Positions 43,357 to 51,918 are shown, counted from the stretch's first letter. The stretch is DNA of 64,000 nucleotides from Dyadobacter crusticola DSM 16708 (GCF_000701505.1 NZ_JNJB01000005.1:62001-126000); one strand, 5' to 3'. The notes: a model not told the origin generated them from the letters alone. Program-made: numbers and translations.

Positions 43357-45462
43357 CTATTTTCTAAAAAGTTTGTAAAAATTATTTGCGATAAATGGCC
43401 CGCCTAACGTGCCTGGATGAATCCGGTCTGCACTCATAAAGCCAGCGTTTACCTGCGCCTGGGAGAATTCGCCCATTGCAGAACCGTGGTTAATAAAAGC
43501 GCCGTTATTTTCCTGGGCCAGCTCGAACAGCACCTTTGCGTAGTCCAGGAATTTGTAAGTTTTGGGGATCTCTGTTTCGAATTGGGTGTATGTTGGGCAC
43601 CCAAAAACCAGATCACAACCCGGATTAATCGTGCGGATCCTGTTTACTGCCGTCTGGATATTGGCTTTCATTGTGGCGGGCGCAGTATTGCTGTTCATTT
43701 CGTTGGTCGTGAACATGAACACTACCACTTTCGGGTTTAGGAACGAAACCGATTTTTGCCAAAGGTCATTATTGCCAAATAGTGCCGCCGTGCCGCCAGA
43801 AATGCCGCATTTATGCACATTTAAAACATTGCCCAGATTGCGACCGATTGCGCCAGCGAAGGTAATCCCAGCTGCAAGCGCCTCGAATTGAATAACGAAG
43901 TTTGCCCCTTTTGCCGCTGACGCGATAACCAGCGCGCCGATGTCCTGCACGGCGCTGGAAGTGCTGACAATCGCCCAGGCGTCCTGTTCGGATTCCTGGA
44001 AACCGGGCTTGAAGAATCGCCACCTGAAATCGCCACCGCCCACATCTTTTTTGTATAAGAGGGTGATAGTGCTGGCCGCCTCAGTGGCTGTCAGGGTTAA
44101 TACCGTGTTTGCTACCTGAGAAACGATGTAGCCATCGACTCCGATATTAGAGACGGTACTTGCCGACCAGTCCGCAGTTGTATAAGATACTTTCAAAGTG
44201 TCTTTCACGGATTGGTTAATGCTTGCTTCGGTTGCGCCGAACCTGTTAAAACCACACCATCCCGCGCCGCCATTCCCGTAGCCCTGCGCCATTATCAGGT
44301 TGTATAAGTGGCGAATGAAGTAAAGGCCCTGCGTGAAGCTGTCGCCTACGAAAACCAAGTCCATCGGCGTATTTTGAAGTATAATCCACGCCATCCAGGA
44401 TTTAAGCCTTTCTGACCCCCAGATATTTGTCGTAGGAAGGCCCCGCGCACCGATCAAGCCAGAAATCCGCTCGTTTATGTTAGATCTTGTGCCCCTGGCT
44501 GCCGCAATTTCGGCGAAGGCTTCGGTTAAACCCGCTGGATTGGATGAATCTGTATTATCAGCATACTTGCACCAATAAACGTCACCATTGGCGTCACGTT
44601 GAATATAAATGGCAAGCTTGCCATTTACGAAAGCTTCTTCCTCAAAAGAAACACTGCCCCCGCCAAAAGGCACCTGACCTTCAACAGCACCATTATTTAA
44701 AATCCACGATTGGCCGTTTTTGGTTAGGATAAGCCCGTTCGAAATACCAACTTCAAATTTGGGCTGGGTGAATGTGGTACCATCAACAAACCAGGCTTCG
44801 TAAACATCTCCGTTAGCGTCCCTGTATGTGCGCAGGGTCTCTTTGCCGTTGACAATGGCCATTTCCTCAGTTTCTCCAACAGATAGCCTAATATCAAAAC
44901 TAAGCTTACTATAAGAAACCGAATCGTCGCCAATGCTGCTGGTATTTGGACGCCATACAAACACATTATCTACCCCGTTCCAGTGGATAGCATCGCCTTT
45001 GTTCATGTCCCTGGCCGTGCCGGTAATACTCGAATTCCCGGCAGCGTCTACGATCCAGGCGTCACCATGCGTTTTTGTTGTTGTCGCAAGATTCGGGGTA
45101 TTTGTGGCAATGGTATAGTTGCCGCGCGGGCGGAACCCTTGCGTAATCAATGCCTGAATCTGTCCAACGTAAAGCAAGATTTCAGCGCTCATTTGCTGCC
45201 GCAGTTGCTCTGTCAGTAATCGCTGTTGCTCTGCCGCAGATTTGAAAGATCCCGCATCCGTCGCAGACTGCTGGGCGGTGTTCTTCAGCGCGGTCATTTG
45301 TGCAATACTATTTTGTATTGCCGTGCTTGAATTAGTTTCAAAAACAAAGTCGGCCATTTTGGCCAATCCATCCCTGAAATCATTTTCAGCAATTGCCCTT
45401 GCTGTGTTGTCGGGGAACGTTTCCGTTACCCATTCTTTGAATTGGTCTAGTGTAAAGCCCAT
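43357..45462 (-). CDS. tail spike/fibre with SGNH (GDSL-like) hydrolase domain
   Basis: A 701-residue protein. Residues 1-110 are helical with coiled coil (virion attachment). The middle has two related units ending N-G-D-V-Y (T-Y-R-D-A-N-G-D-V-Y and I-Q-R-D-A-N-G-D-V-Y). The C-terminal third is an SGNH hydrolase: V-F-V-G-D-S-F-T-Q-G (block I, catalytic Ser), a block III-like T-T-N-E-M-N and D-R-I-H-P-G (block V, Asp and His). It would deacetylate or de-esterify surface glycans during adsorption. Confidence 0.85.
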   Translation of the reverse strand: MGFTLDQFKEWVTETFPDNTARAIAENDFRDGLAKMADFVFETNSSTAIQNSIAQMTALKNTAQQSATDAGSFKSAAEQQRLLTEQLRQQMSAEILLYVGQIQALITQGFRPRGNYTIATNTPNLATTTKTHGDAWIVDAAGNSSITGTARDMNKGDAIHWNGVDNVFVWRPNTSSIGDDSVSYSKLSFDIRLSVGETEEMAIVNGKETLRTYRDANGDVYEAWFVDGTTFTQPKFEVGISNGLILTKNGQSWILNNGAVEGQVPFGGGSVSFEEEAFVNGKLAIYIQRDANGDVYWCKYADNTDSSNPAGLTEAFAEIAAARGTRSNINERISGLIGARGLPTTNIWGSERLKSWMAWIILQNTPMDLVFVGDSFTQGLYFIRHLYNLIMAQGYGNGGAGWCGFNRFGATEASINQSVKDTLKVSYTTADWSASTVSNIGVDGYIVSQVANTVLTLTATEAASTITLLYKKDVGGGDFRWRFFKPGFQESEQDAWAIVSTSSAVQDIGALVIASAAKGANFVIQFEALAAGITFAGAIGRNLGNVLNVHKCGISGGTAALFGNNDLWQKSVSFLNPKVVVFMFTTNEMNSNTAPATMKANIQTAVNRIRTINPGCDLVFGCPTYTQFETEIPKTYKFLDYAKVLFELAQENNGAFINHGSAMGEFSQAQVNAGFMSADRIHPGTLGGPFIANNFYKLFRK

Positions 45463-45468
45463 TTTTAT

Positions 45469-46011
45469 TTAAGAGTTAAAACCGATAGAAAAGCCGTAGG
45501 AAAATGCCGCGTCGTTGGGGAATATGTCGCTATCCTCGTAGGCAAGCAAGGGAAAGAAGGGTGCAAGCTGGTTGCCCGAAAAAGTGAAGACCATCGGGTT
45601 TGCGTCCCTGGGGCCGGATCCTGTGGTGGCCTGAAATGCGAAATCTAGCCCATCAGGCGTGCCACCGAAAGCCCGGCAGGTCCCGTTATAATCTTCCGCA
45701 ATAAGGATCCACTGCGTTTGCGCGTTGGTCACAACCCATTCAGTGATAGAATCCAGAAAGTGAGGGAGGGAAAAGCTGATCTGCACCTGCCAGAAAATAG
45801 AACCGGATTCGGCTTTCTGCTTTTGAACACTGGCTACGCATGAAAGATCAGACGGGAAAATGAATTCGTAGAACTTGAAGCTGGACTGCGGCACCAATCC
45901 GACGGAAGGGAAAACAAACAAATTATTCGAGCTGGTTATTTTAAGCCGCCGAATGCCGGATTGGTTGAGCGGGAGGGGTTGCCAGGGCTGGGTCGTGAAG
46001 ATCGTTTGCAT
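45469..46011 (-). CDS. tail-tip protein of unknown family
   Basis: A 180-residue beta-rich protein (F-Y-E-F-I-F-P-S-D-L, F-W-Q-V-Q-I-S-F-S-L) ahead of the tail spike gene. Its place suggests a distal tail or baseplate part. A -7 box ends 4 bases before its ATG, so its transcript may have no leader. It begins an operon running to the terminator at 42455. Confidence 0.65.
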   Translation of the reverse strand: MQTIFTTQPWQPLPLNQSGIRRLKITSSNNLFVFPSVGLVPQSSFKFYEFIFPSDLSCVASVQKQKAESGSIFWQVQISFSLPHFLDSITEWVVTNAQTQWILIAEDYNGTCRAFGGTPDGLDFAFQATTGSGPRDANPMVFTFSGNQLAPFFPLLAYEDSDIFPNDAAFSYGFSIGFNS

Positions 46012-46015
46012 ATCT

Positions 46016-46058
46016 CAAAAGTAGAGCTACAAAAGGGTCAGGGAAAGGACAGAAAATC
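46016..46058 (-). promoter_or_regulatory. late-type phage promoter D (tail tip operon)
   Basis: Minus strand: TTTTCTGTCC box, TTTC at -33, 19 bases, TACTTTTG (46023-46016), a perfect -7 element. The ATG at 46011 follows 4 bases later, so the predicted start point is at the ATG itself (leaderless). Confidence 0.65.
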
Positions 46059-46074
46059 AGGGGGGCGTAAAAAC

Positions 46075-46109
46075 AAAAACCGCGTCTCCTATTCAGAAAC
46101 GCGGTTTTT
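46075..46109. terminator. bidirectional-type terminator
   Basis: AAAAACCGCGT (46075-46085) pairs with ACGCGGTTTTT (46099-46109). It closes the 46148-46690 gene on the minus strand. Confidence 0.8.
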
Positions 46110-46110
46110 G

Positions 46111-46190
46111 ACCCTGACAGAAATAGCTTACCCCTGACAAAAAAGACTCAAACCGGACAAAAAGCGCCTAGCCCTGACAAAACCGGCTCC
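46111..46190. repeat. four direct repeats with exact 20-bp period, core CCCTGACAAAA
   Basis: GACA recurs at 46116, 46136, 46156 and 46176, each preceded by CCT or CCG and followed by A-rich sequence. On the minus strand the core reads TTTTnTGTC(A/C), the same core as the late-promoter box. The array covers the last codons of the gene ending at 46148 and the space behind it. Confidence 0.75.
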
Positions 46191-46690
46191 GAAACTTTAC
46201 GGCTCGTTAATAATTTCGAGTCGAGTTCTTGCCGGTGATCCCGGTAGATTTTCTTTGCCGCCTCCCATTCCATGTCTTTGTCTAGTGAGTCGCTTACAAC
46301 TATGTTTCTACGCGCCAGAAAAGACCGGACGCACCAACCATAGTCCCAGCCACCGTGCAACAAATGAACAGCGGATACTTCACGAATCAGCGACGCCCGG
46401 AACTGCTCAATAAAAAAAGCGGAAAGCGCTGCATAGCGATCAACAGGAACGTCAAAAGCCTTCTTTTTGCACTTGTAGCGGATCGTCAGGATTTCGTTTG
46501 ACTTCGTTTTTGCTGGCGTTTCAAATGTCTGATTGTAGTGGATCATCTTAGACATACAAACAATCAATTTCCCGATTTCGCTTTTCTGTGGGGCCAGAAT
46601 AACGCCTGGCCCGAGGTGATCATAATCAGGTTCTGACAAAAGAAACTTGTACACATACTTAGGAACACTTAGGGTGATTTCCTTAATCAT
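46148..46690 (-). CDS. accessory protein of unknown function within the tail region
   Basis: A 180-residue basic protein I do not recognise (L-S-V-P-K-Y-V-Y-K-F-L-L, R-Y-K-C-K-K-K-A-F-D-V-P). It is transcribed from a host-type promoter in an A+T-rich region with repeated TAGAATAATT elements, unlike the flanking late genes. Its own unit between tape measure and tail tip genes suggests a regulator or cargo; a DNA-binding role is conceivable from its charge and the operator-like palindrome, but no HTH is evident. Confidence 0.65.
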   Translation of the reverse strand: MIKEITLSVPKYVYKFLLSEPDYDHLGPGVILAPQKSEIGKLIVCMSKMIHYNQTFETPAKTKSNEILTIRYKCKKKAFDVPVDRYAALSAFFIEQFRASLIREVSAVHLLHGGWDYGWCVRSFLARRNIVVSDSLDKDMEWEAAKKIYRDHRQELDSKLLTSRKVSEPVLSGLGAFCPV

Positions 46691-46694
46691 CTGA

Positions 46695-46795
46695 TAGAAT
46701 AATTAGTGGGTTAAGAATATTAGAATAATTCTAATTACACACGTAGATTTACTTTGTAATTCAGTAATACAAATATATCTATTTATTAGAATATT
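46695..46795 (-). promoter_or_regulatory. A+T-rich operator-like repeats and -7 box of the 46148-46690 gene
   Basis: TAGAATAATT occurs at 46695 and 46721; a related TAGAATATT occurs at 46787. The middle one forms the perfect palindrome TTAGAATAATTCTAA (46720-46734). A perfect -7 box TATATTTG lies on the minus strand at 46777-46770. The palindrome is downstream of the start point, a place for repression. Confidence 0.5.
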
Positions 46796-46799
46796 CACA

Positions 46800-49700
46800 T
46801 TACTTCAAATTACTAATTGCGCCTAAAATTCCATGTAGAACCCCATTCGCATTTGCGCCATTTACTGCGCCTTCCACACCCCTGGTCGCTCCCGTATTTT
46901 CATTGACTGCCGCCCGTACCGCGTCGATCGCGCCACGCAAGGAATTAACCTCCGTGCCCAGTACTTTCAAAGCATCTGCGACGGTTTGCCCGTTGGCTGC
47001 CAGTGCTTTCACCACAAGGCCCAAAGCCTCGCCGGTATTGTCTCCGGTGACTTCCAAAGTATCAATGATCAGCTGCAATAATCTAAGCTGTTCCTGCCCC
47101 TGTTTCTGGGACGCCTCAAAGGCCGCCTGGCTTTCTGCTGTCGATGGGTTCGGCTCACTGCCGTCCAGCCCATCAAAGGCCCCAGTGTCAGCGCTGGGCA
47201 TATCGGCCGTGTATGCGTCGGCTTCCGCCTGGGCTTTGGCTGCTTCGGCTTCGGCATCTTTGGCCGCCTGCTCTGCCTTGCGCTTTTTGGATCCGAAAAG
47301 GTACATTTCGCGCGACCAGTACGGCGAGTTAAACATAGCCCCGCCGTCGCGGTAGCTGCTCTGCATGCCCGTTTCCATCGACACCGCTTTATTGCGCATA
47401 CCTGGCGTTCGGGCATTCTTGAACATTTCGTTAATCAGCGGCATATTGGCCGCCGTCTGATCAGCGCTAATGATCGCTTCGTCGCCTTCCATTTCGCCCA
47501 CTTCACGGCCAGAAAACCGGTCTATTAGAGCAATCCCGCCAGTGCCGTAGATATTGCCATGCTTGCCGCCCCTGATAATGGCACCATCACGTGCAAACGT
47601 CGGTTCTGGCTGGTTTTTGATCTTGGCAATCTGCACGCCGGTAACCACCGCCGCCGTGGCGGCCAGGATAATGTTTAACGGGAAAAAGTTTGCCAAAGCT
47701 TTGAGCACTGCCAGCGCTCCCGTGATTAGGGCCGTGGCAATATCGGCTTTTTTCTGGGCGCGGAAAGCTTTCTGCTTTTCGGCCATTTCAGTAGCGCGGG
47801 CCTTCCGGTTTTCGGCGGCTATCGTGTCTTCCAGGTCTGCTTTAAAATCCGCCTTTTTCTCGGCTTCGTCGCTGGCAAGTTGGATTTGTTTTTCAGAGGA
47901 ACTTTCCGCGTCGGCCAGCAAAGTTTCGCTGCTTTCAATGGTGAATTCCTGCAAGGCGTCGATCATTTCCGCTTTTGCTTCGGCTTCCTCAGTGGCTAGG
48001 CGTATTTTTTCTTCACTTTCCTTTTCGGCCAGCCGGATCTTTTCTTCGATCGCCCGCTTTTCATCTTCGGTTTTAGCCAGGTTTGCCAGTCGCTGCAAAT
48101 CCTGGATCTTGGCTTCTTCGGCCGCTTTCATCTGTTGCAACTGCTCTGAATAATACTTTTTCAAAGCGGCCCGCTTGTCTTCCTCTGTGGTGGTTTCGCT
48201 GGTCAGTATACGTTCAAGCTCGGCCAGCCTGGTAGTCTCGGCAGATTTTAGCGCTGTGACGTAATTGGAACTAGCGGTGATCATTGATTCGGTCACCTGC
48301 AATTCGGCTGTCAGGATCCCTATTTTAGCATCACGTTCGCGATTGGCTTCTGCTATGGCTTTTTCGGCTTTGCGCTGGGCTAAATCATTCAGGAAGGAAA
48401 CGGCGGCCTGGGCAGCCTGGGCGCCTGTCTCGTAGTTGGCCATATCAGCACTTAGCCGCTGCTGCCAGGCTGTTTGGTGGCCTTGCACGATTTGGGCCAT
48501 ACTTGCCGTGAATGCGGAAATATCGCCATCCAGTAGCGATTTGAACATATCAGAATACGCCTGTAAATTCTGCTGTTTCTTTTCCCGCAGGTCGTCGTCA
48601 ATCGCTTTTTTGGAGGCCGCATTCTGCGCCGTGGCTGTGACAGATTCCTGGTGATAGCGGGCTTCGACTGCTAGAATCGCCGCAGCTGCCTGGTCGTTGT
48701 CTGTAATATCGGCAGCGATCCGGGCCTTTTCGGCAGCTTCTTCCTGGGCCAGCTGCTCTTTAAGGTGGCCCAGCTCCATGTCCGCCCGTTCCTTGGCAAT
48801 TGCGGCCAGTTGGAAGGCGTTGCCTTTGGCCTGAATCACTTTGAAGTCGAGTAGCGACTGTTCGGCTTCTTTCTGCTGGGCACTGATAAACAGCGCATTT
48901 TCAGCGCGTTTCAACGCTTGTTCCTTTTCGGCTTCCAGCGCCTTTTTGCGGTATTCGGCGGCGACTTTGGCTATTTCATCTTCCGAATTCCTATTGATCA
49001 GCACGACCGTTGCCGCTTTGGTCGCTTCGTCAGCGGTGAGTGTCTTAATTTCTTCCAGGCGCTTGCGGCGCTTTTCCTCTATTTTAGCCGTTTCTGTGGC
49101 CAGCGAGTTTTTGGCCACGATCTGGTCGTGCTCGCTTTCCAGCTGCGCGGCCATTTCCAGGGCTTTCGCCCTATCGCTGGCGCGTTTTTCGTCGTACTTC
49201 TTTTCTGCATCCTCGAAGGCTTTCAGCTCTTTTTCCTTCTCCTTAGCGCGTTTTTCGGCCTCTTTTTTCTGGGCCTCCGTGACTTCTTTTTGATGGGCTT
49301 CGCCTTGCTTTTTCCCGGCCAGTTTGGCTTCTACTTCGCCGTTCGGGTTCTTCCAAACGCCTATCACTTCCTTACTGGTAGTTTTTGCCGCTTGCCCGAT
49401 TTCGGTAAAGGCTTTACGCCCATAGGTGACCGCTTCTTCTGCCGCTGCTTTGGCGCCGGTTAGATTGCCTTTTGCCAGCTCGACCGCCGCCTGGCCCAGC
49501 TTGAAAATCGACATACCCAGGTTTGAAACATGGTTGATAATCTCGGAAGCAAGGCCCTTGATGATCAGCGCGACTGTGGCGAAACCTTTTCCAAATAGCA
49601 TCAACGCAGGTACACTGGCATTGATCAGATCCAGGATAGCTATGAATACAGGACGCAACCCGTCGCCGACCGTCACCATAAGGGCGTCCATATTGTCGCC

Positions 49701-50684
49701 CAGGTTGGACGATTTTCCGCCCAAAGTGTCCATCATTTTAGCATTGGATCCGGCTACGCCTTCCATTTCACCAAAGGCCAGGATTGCCCCGTTAATCGCT
49801 TCCGGGGTGTTGGCTACCGTCTTTTGCATTCCCTTGAATGAGAATGTAACCTGGTCGCCTGATTTCTTTGCACTGATCCCGAATTCCTTTAAACGCTCGT
49901 TTTCGCCGGTGGCAGCGTCCATGGCAGCTTCCACAAGCATATCGAAGGTTTTGCCCTGGCTGGCAGCAAGATCCGCCATTGCAATCATTTCCTTTTGCGT
50001 AGGCCGTAAACCCCGGTTGACCATTTTTACATAACCGTCGGTTAGTTCATCGACGCTGAAAGTGGTTTCCGTTCCGATTTTTTTAAGCGCTTCCATAGCG
50101 CTCCTAGCCTCTTTCTGGCTACCCAGTGCCGTGGTGAGCACCTTGTCGTACTTCTCGAATTTGGCGGTAGTGTCAAAGATCTTCTGGCCCAGCTCAAAAA
50201 TGTACTGCACAACAGCCAGCGCCAGAAAAGCGTTAAATGCTCCCTTAACGGTGTTAACCCCGCTGACCATCTTACCCCAAAGCCCTTTTTTATTGGGGTC
50301 ATCTAAGCCGTCAGAAAGGCCGCGCATTTCTTTACCGACTGTATTTAACCGGTCTTGCACTTCTTTCAGCTGCTTAGATTTGGCGATAAAATCGGCAGTG
50401 CCAGGTGTGAGTTTTGACTGTTCTTTTAACAGGTTCCTTACCTCGGTTTTCAGCTGATCATAGGTAAGGGCAGTCAGGCCGATTTCCTTGCGTAGCTGCG
50501 CCTGCTCTTGTTGGTTTTTGTGAAGCTGCGCGTTCAGTGTCTGCCATTCTGCGGATCCTTTCGGGATCTCCTTCATAGCATTTGCGACGTCTTTCGCTTC
50601 TTTTTCGAGCGCGGCAAGCCTATTGCGCGACTCGTCACCATCAATTTTGAGGGTGATACTTACGACTTCGTTTTGCTGTAACAT
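46800..50684 (-). CDS. tail tape measure protein
   Basis: A 1294-residue protein, the largest of the phage, that sets tail length. Coiled coils dominate residues 1-115 and 420-960. Residues about 180-350 carry the TP901-type core (F-S-V-D-E-L-T-D-G-Y-V-K-M, M-D-T-L-G-G-K-S-S-N-L-G-D-N, V-G-D-G-L-R-P). Hydrophobic segments sit near residue 150, 360-390 and 990-1025 (A-L-I-T-G-A-L-A-V-L and following). Late promoter B precedes it. Confidence 0.93.
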   Translation of the reverse strand: MLQQNEVVSITLKIDGDESRNRLAALEKEAKDVANAMKEIPKGSAEWQTLNAQLHKNQQEQAQLRKEIGLTALTYDQLKTEVRNLLKEQSKLTPGTADFIAKSKQLKEVQDRLNTVGKEMRGLSDGLDDPNKKGLWGKMVSGVNTVKGAFNAFLALAVVQYIFELGQKIFDTTAKFEKYDKVLTTALGSQKEARSAMEALKKIGTETTFSVDELTDGYVKMVNRGLRPTQKEMIAMADLAASQGKTFDMLVEAAMDAATGENERLKEFGISAKKSGDQVTFSFKGMQKTVANTPEAINGAILAFGEMEGVAGSNAKMMDTLGGKSSNLGDNMDALMVTVGDGLRPVFIAILDLINASVPALMLFGKGFATVALIIKGLASEIINHVSNLGMSIFKLGQAAVELAKGNLTGAKAAAEEAVTYGRKAFTEIGQAAKTTSKEVIGVWKNPNGEVEAKLAGKKQGEAHQKEVTEAQKKEAEKRAKEKEKELKAFEDAEKKYDEKRASDRAKALEMAAQLESEHDQIVAKNSLATETAKIEEKRRKRLEEIKTLTADEATKAATVVLINRNSEDEIAKVAAEYRKKALEAEKEQALKRAENALFISAQQKEAEQSLLDFKVIQAKGNAFQLAAIAKERADMELGHLKEQLAQEEAAEKARIAADITDNDQAAAAILAVEARYHQESVTATAQNAASKKAIDDDLREKKQQNLQAYSDMFKSLLDGDISAFTASMAQIVQGHQTAWQQRLSADMANYETGAQAAQAAVSFLNDLAQRKAEKAIAEANRERDAKIGILTAELQVTESMITASSNYVTALKSAETTRLAELERILTSETTTEEDKRAALKKYYSEQLQQMKAAEEAKIQDLQRLANLAKTEDEKRAIEEKIRLAEKESEEKIRLATEEAEAKAEMIDALQEFTIESSETLLADAESSSEKQIQLASDEAEKKADFKADLEDTIAAENRKARATEMAEKQKAFRAQKKADIATALITGALAVLKALANFFPLNIILAATAAVVTGVQIAKIKNQPEPTFARDGAIIRGGKHGNIYGTGGIALIDRFSGREVGEMEGDEAIISADQTAANMPLINEMFKNARTPGMRNKAVSMETGMQSSYRDGGAMFNSPYWSREMYLFGSKKRKAEQAAKDAEAEAAKAQAEADAYTADMPSADTGAFDGLDGSEPNPSTAESQAAFEASQKQGQEQLRLLQLIIDTLEVTGDNTGEALGLVVKALAANGQTVADALKVLGTEVNSLRGAIDAVRAAVNENTGATRGVEGAVNGANANGVLHGILGAISNLK

Positions 50685-50719
50685 TGGGTTTACATTCAGA
50701 TAGTGGGATTAATCCGAAT

Positions 50720-50762
50720 GCAAGGAAACCAGGGCGAGGAGTGGGTAAAAGGACACAAAAAA
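50720..50762 (-). promoter_or_regulatory. late-type phage promoter B (tape measure)
   Basis: Minus strand: TTTTTTGTGTCC box (50762-50751), TTTT at -33, 19 bases, degenerate -7 (TTCCTTGC, 50727-50720). It shares CTTGCATTC at the same spacing with promoter A. Confidence 0.5.
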
Positions 50763-50779
50763 GCGCCATGTAGGCGCTT
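50757..50779 (-). terminator. terminator fused to promoter B
   Basis: AAGCGCC (minus 50779-50773) pairs with GGCGCTT around TACAT, followed by TTTT whose bases also form the promoter box. It blocks minus-strand transcription entering from beneath the plus-strand cargo gene. Confidence 0.75.
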
Positions 50780-50887
50780 CAATGATGTTAGATAGTTAGC
50801 AAAATTTGGAGAAAGAAAATGCATCTCAGTCACTTCCCCCACATTTGCCTGATTTACACATCTAGCATAATTCTGAACCGTTATTCT

Positions 50888-50895
50888 TACTTTTG
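50888..50895 (+). promoter_or_regulatory. -7 box TACTTTTG of the plus-strand cargo gene
   Basis: Perfect -7 element 30 bases before the ATG at 50926; no clear -33 box. It overlaps the TTG that opens the longer reading frame and so rules that start out. Confidence 0.5.
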
Positions 50896-50925
50896 TTTAC
50901 AACAGTATACCAACATATTCAGAAT

Positions 50926-51918
50926 ATGGATCACTTGAAAGAAGTTGTGAGGAAGCTTAAATCTCAGTCGGATTTAGATTACAAGGCTTTATTCAATGCC
51001 GATAAAACCACGATCAAGATTTCCCTCATTTCTCATGGATTACCTATCGATGACGAAATTCCTTACTCATTCGAAGGCTTTAAAAGTTTGATCTCCAATT
51101 CGCAACTTTGGAGTGACATTGTGAATAGATTTGAGAATGAGGTCTGCGATCGATCATACAAATTAATTAGAATCCAGCTGGCAATGATATTAAAGGCAAA
51201 TAAATTATATCAAGAAAAATTCTCTATCAAGTTCCCGAAACCGAATCTTTCGCGACCATGCGACGACTTCGCATTAGAGAGACAGTGCGTTCAACTGTTT
51301 ATAACTAGGTTCGCCTTTAATTGCCTTGCTGTAAGAGAGTTGATGAACGAAGGTTTGGAAAAATTTGAAGCTTTCGAGTTGTCAATTGGGATTCTGCTTC
51401 GCGCTTGTTTGCTAGATGTCAAATTAATTGCTTGCTGGAATCACAAGCCAGAGTTTCTTAACTTCATGGTTTCTGAATCATTTCTTCCAAATAATTTACC
51501 AAAGCATATTGATCAAAATGCATTGCAAGGCTTTAGACGGCTCCATGATTTCTACAATCCTAATAAGATAAAATTTACGTCCGACGACACAAAGAAAATG
51601 TTGGCGAATCTTGCCCCGCAGCTAAAAAAGGATTTTGAGGAACTTTATCTGTTTTATTCTAAGTACGATCATTTTAGTTTCATTCCTATTCTCTCACGTC
51701 ACTCTGTTAGACAACAATTAATGCGTACTCTTCGATCTGTCGATCTGATCCGACAATTTATGTTTATGGTAATTTCTCGAAATTCTAATTTACCGAAGCA
51801 AGAGTTCTCGGAAATATTAGGGATGAATGAAGAACTAAACGAACAAACCGGTCATTATAAACTTCTTAGTGTATCCTCAAAAGACTTGCTATCGGGGGAA
51901 TTTCCTGTTTTCAACTAG
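50926..51918 (+). CDS. accessory (moron-type) protein, helical, unknown function
   Basis: About 330 residues from the ATG at 50926. It lies on the plus strand inside the minus-strand late region, is clearly richer in A+T than its neighbours, and has its own promoter. The protein is alpha-helical, with a central hydrophobic helix (F-E-L-S-I-G-I-L-L-R-A-C-L-L) and a Y-S-K-Y-D-H-F-S-F segment. This recalls DUF5677-like proteins, but I am not sure. It is a candidate lysogen-benefit or phage-exclusion gene. Confidence 0.65.
   Translation: MDHLKEVVRKLKSQSDLDYKALFNADKTTIKISLISHGLPIDDEIPYSFEGFKSLISNSQLWSDIVNRFENEVCDRSYKLIRIQLAMILKANKLYQEKFSIKFPKPNLSRPCDDFALERQCVQLFITRFAFNCLAVRELMNEGLEKFEAFELSIGILLRACLLDVKLIACWNHKPEFLNFMVSESFLPNNLPKHIDQNALQGFRRLHDFYNPNKIKFTSDDTKKMLANLAPQLKKDFEELYLFYSKYDHFSFIPILSRHSVRQQLMRTLRSVDLIRQFMFMVISRNSNLPKQEFSEILGMNEELNEQTGHYKLLSVSSKDLLSGEFPVFN

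Noticed and set aside
46111..46190. CRISPR array
   Set aside because: Period is only 20 bp with a core of about 11; there is no repeat-spacer alternation of CRISPR size and no cas gene.
47554..48153. Long plus-strand frames opposite the tape measure gene (also around 48841-50034)
   Set aside because: They are Ser/Ala-rich mirror products of Glu/Lys/Ala-rich coiled-coil codons, not genes.
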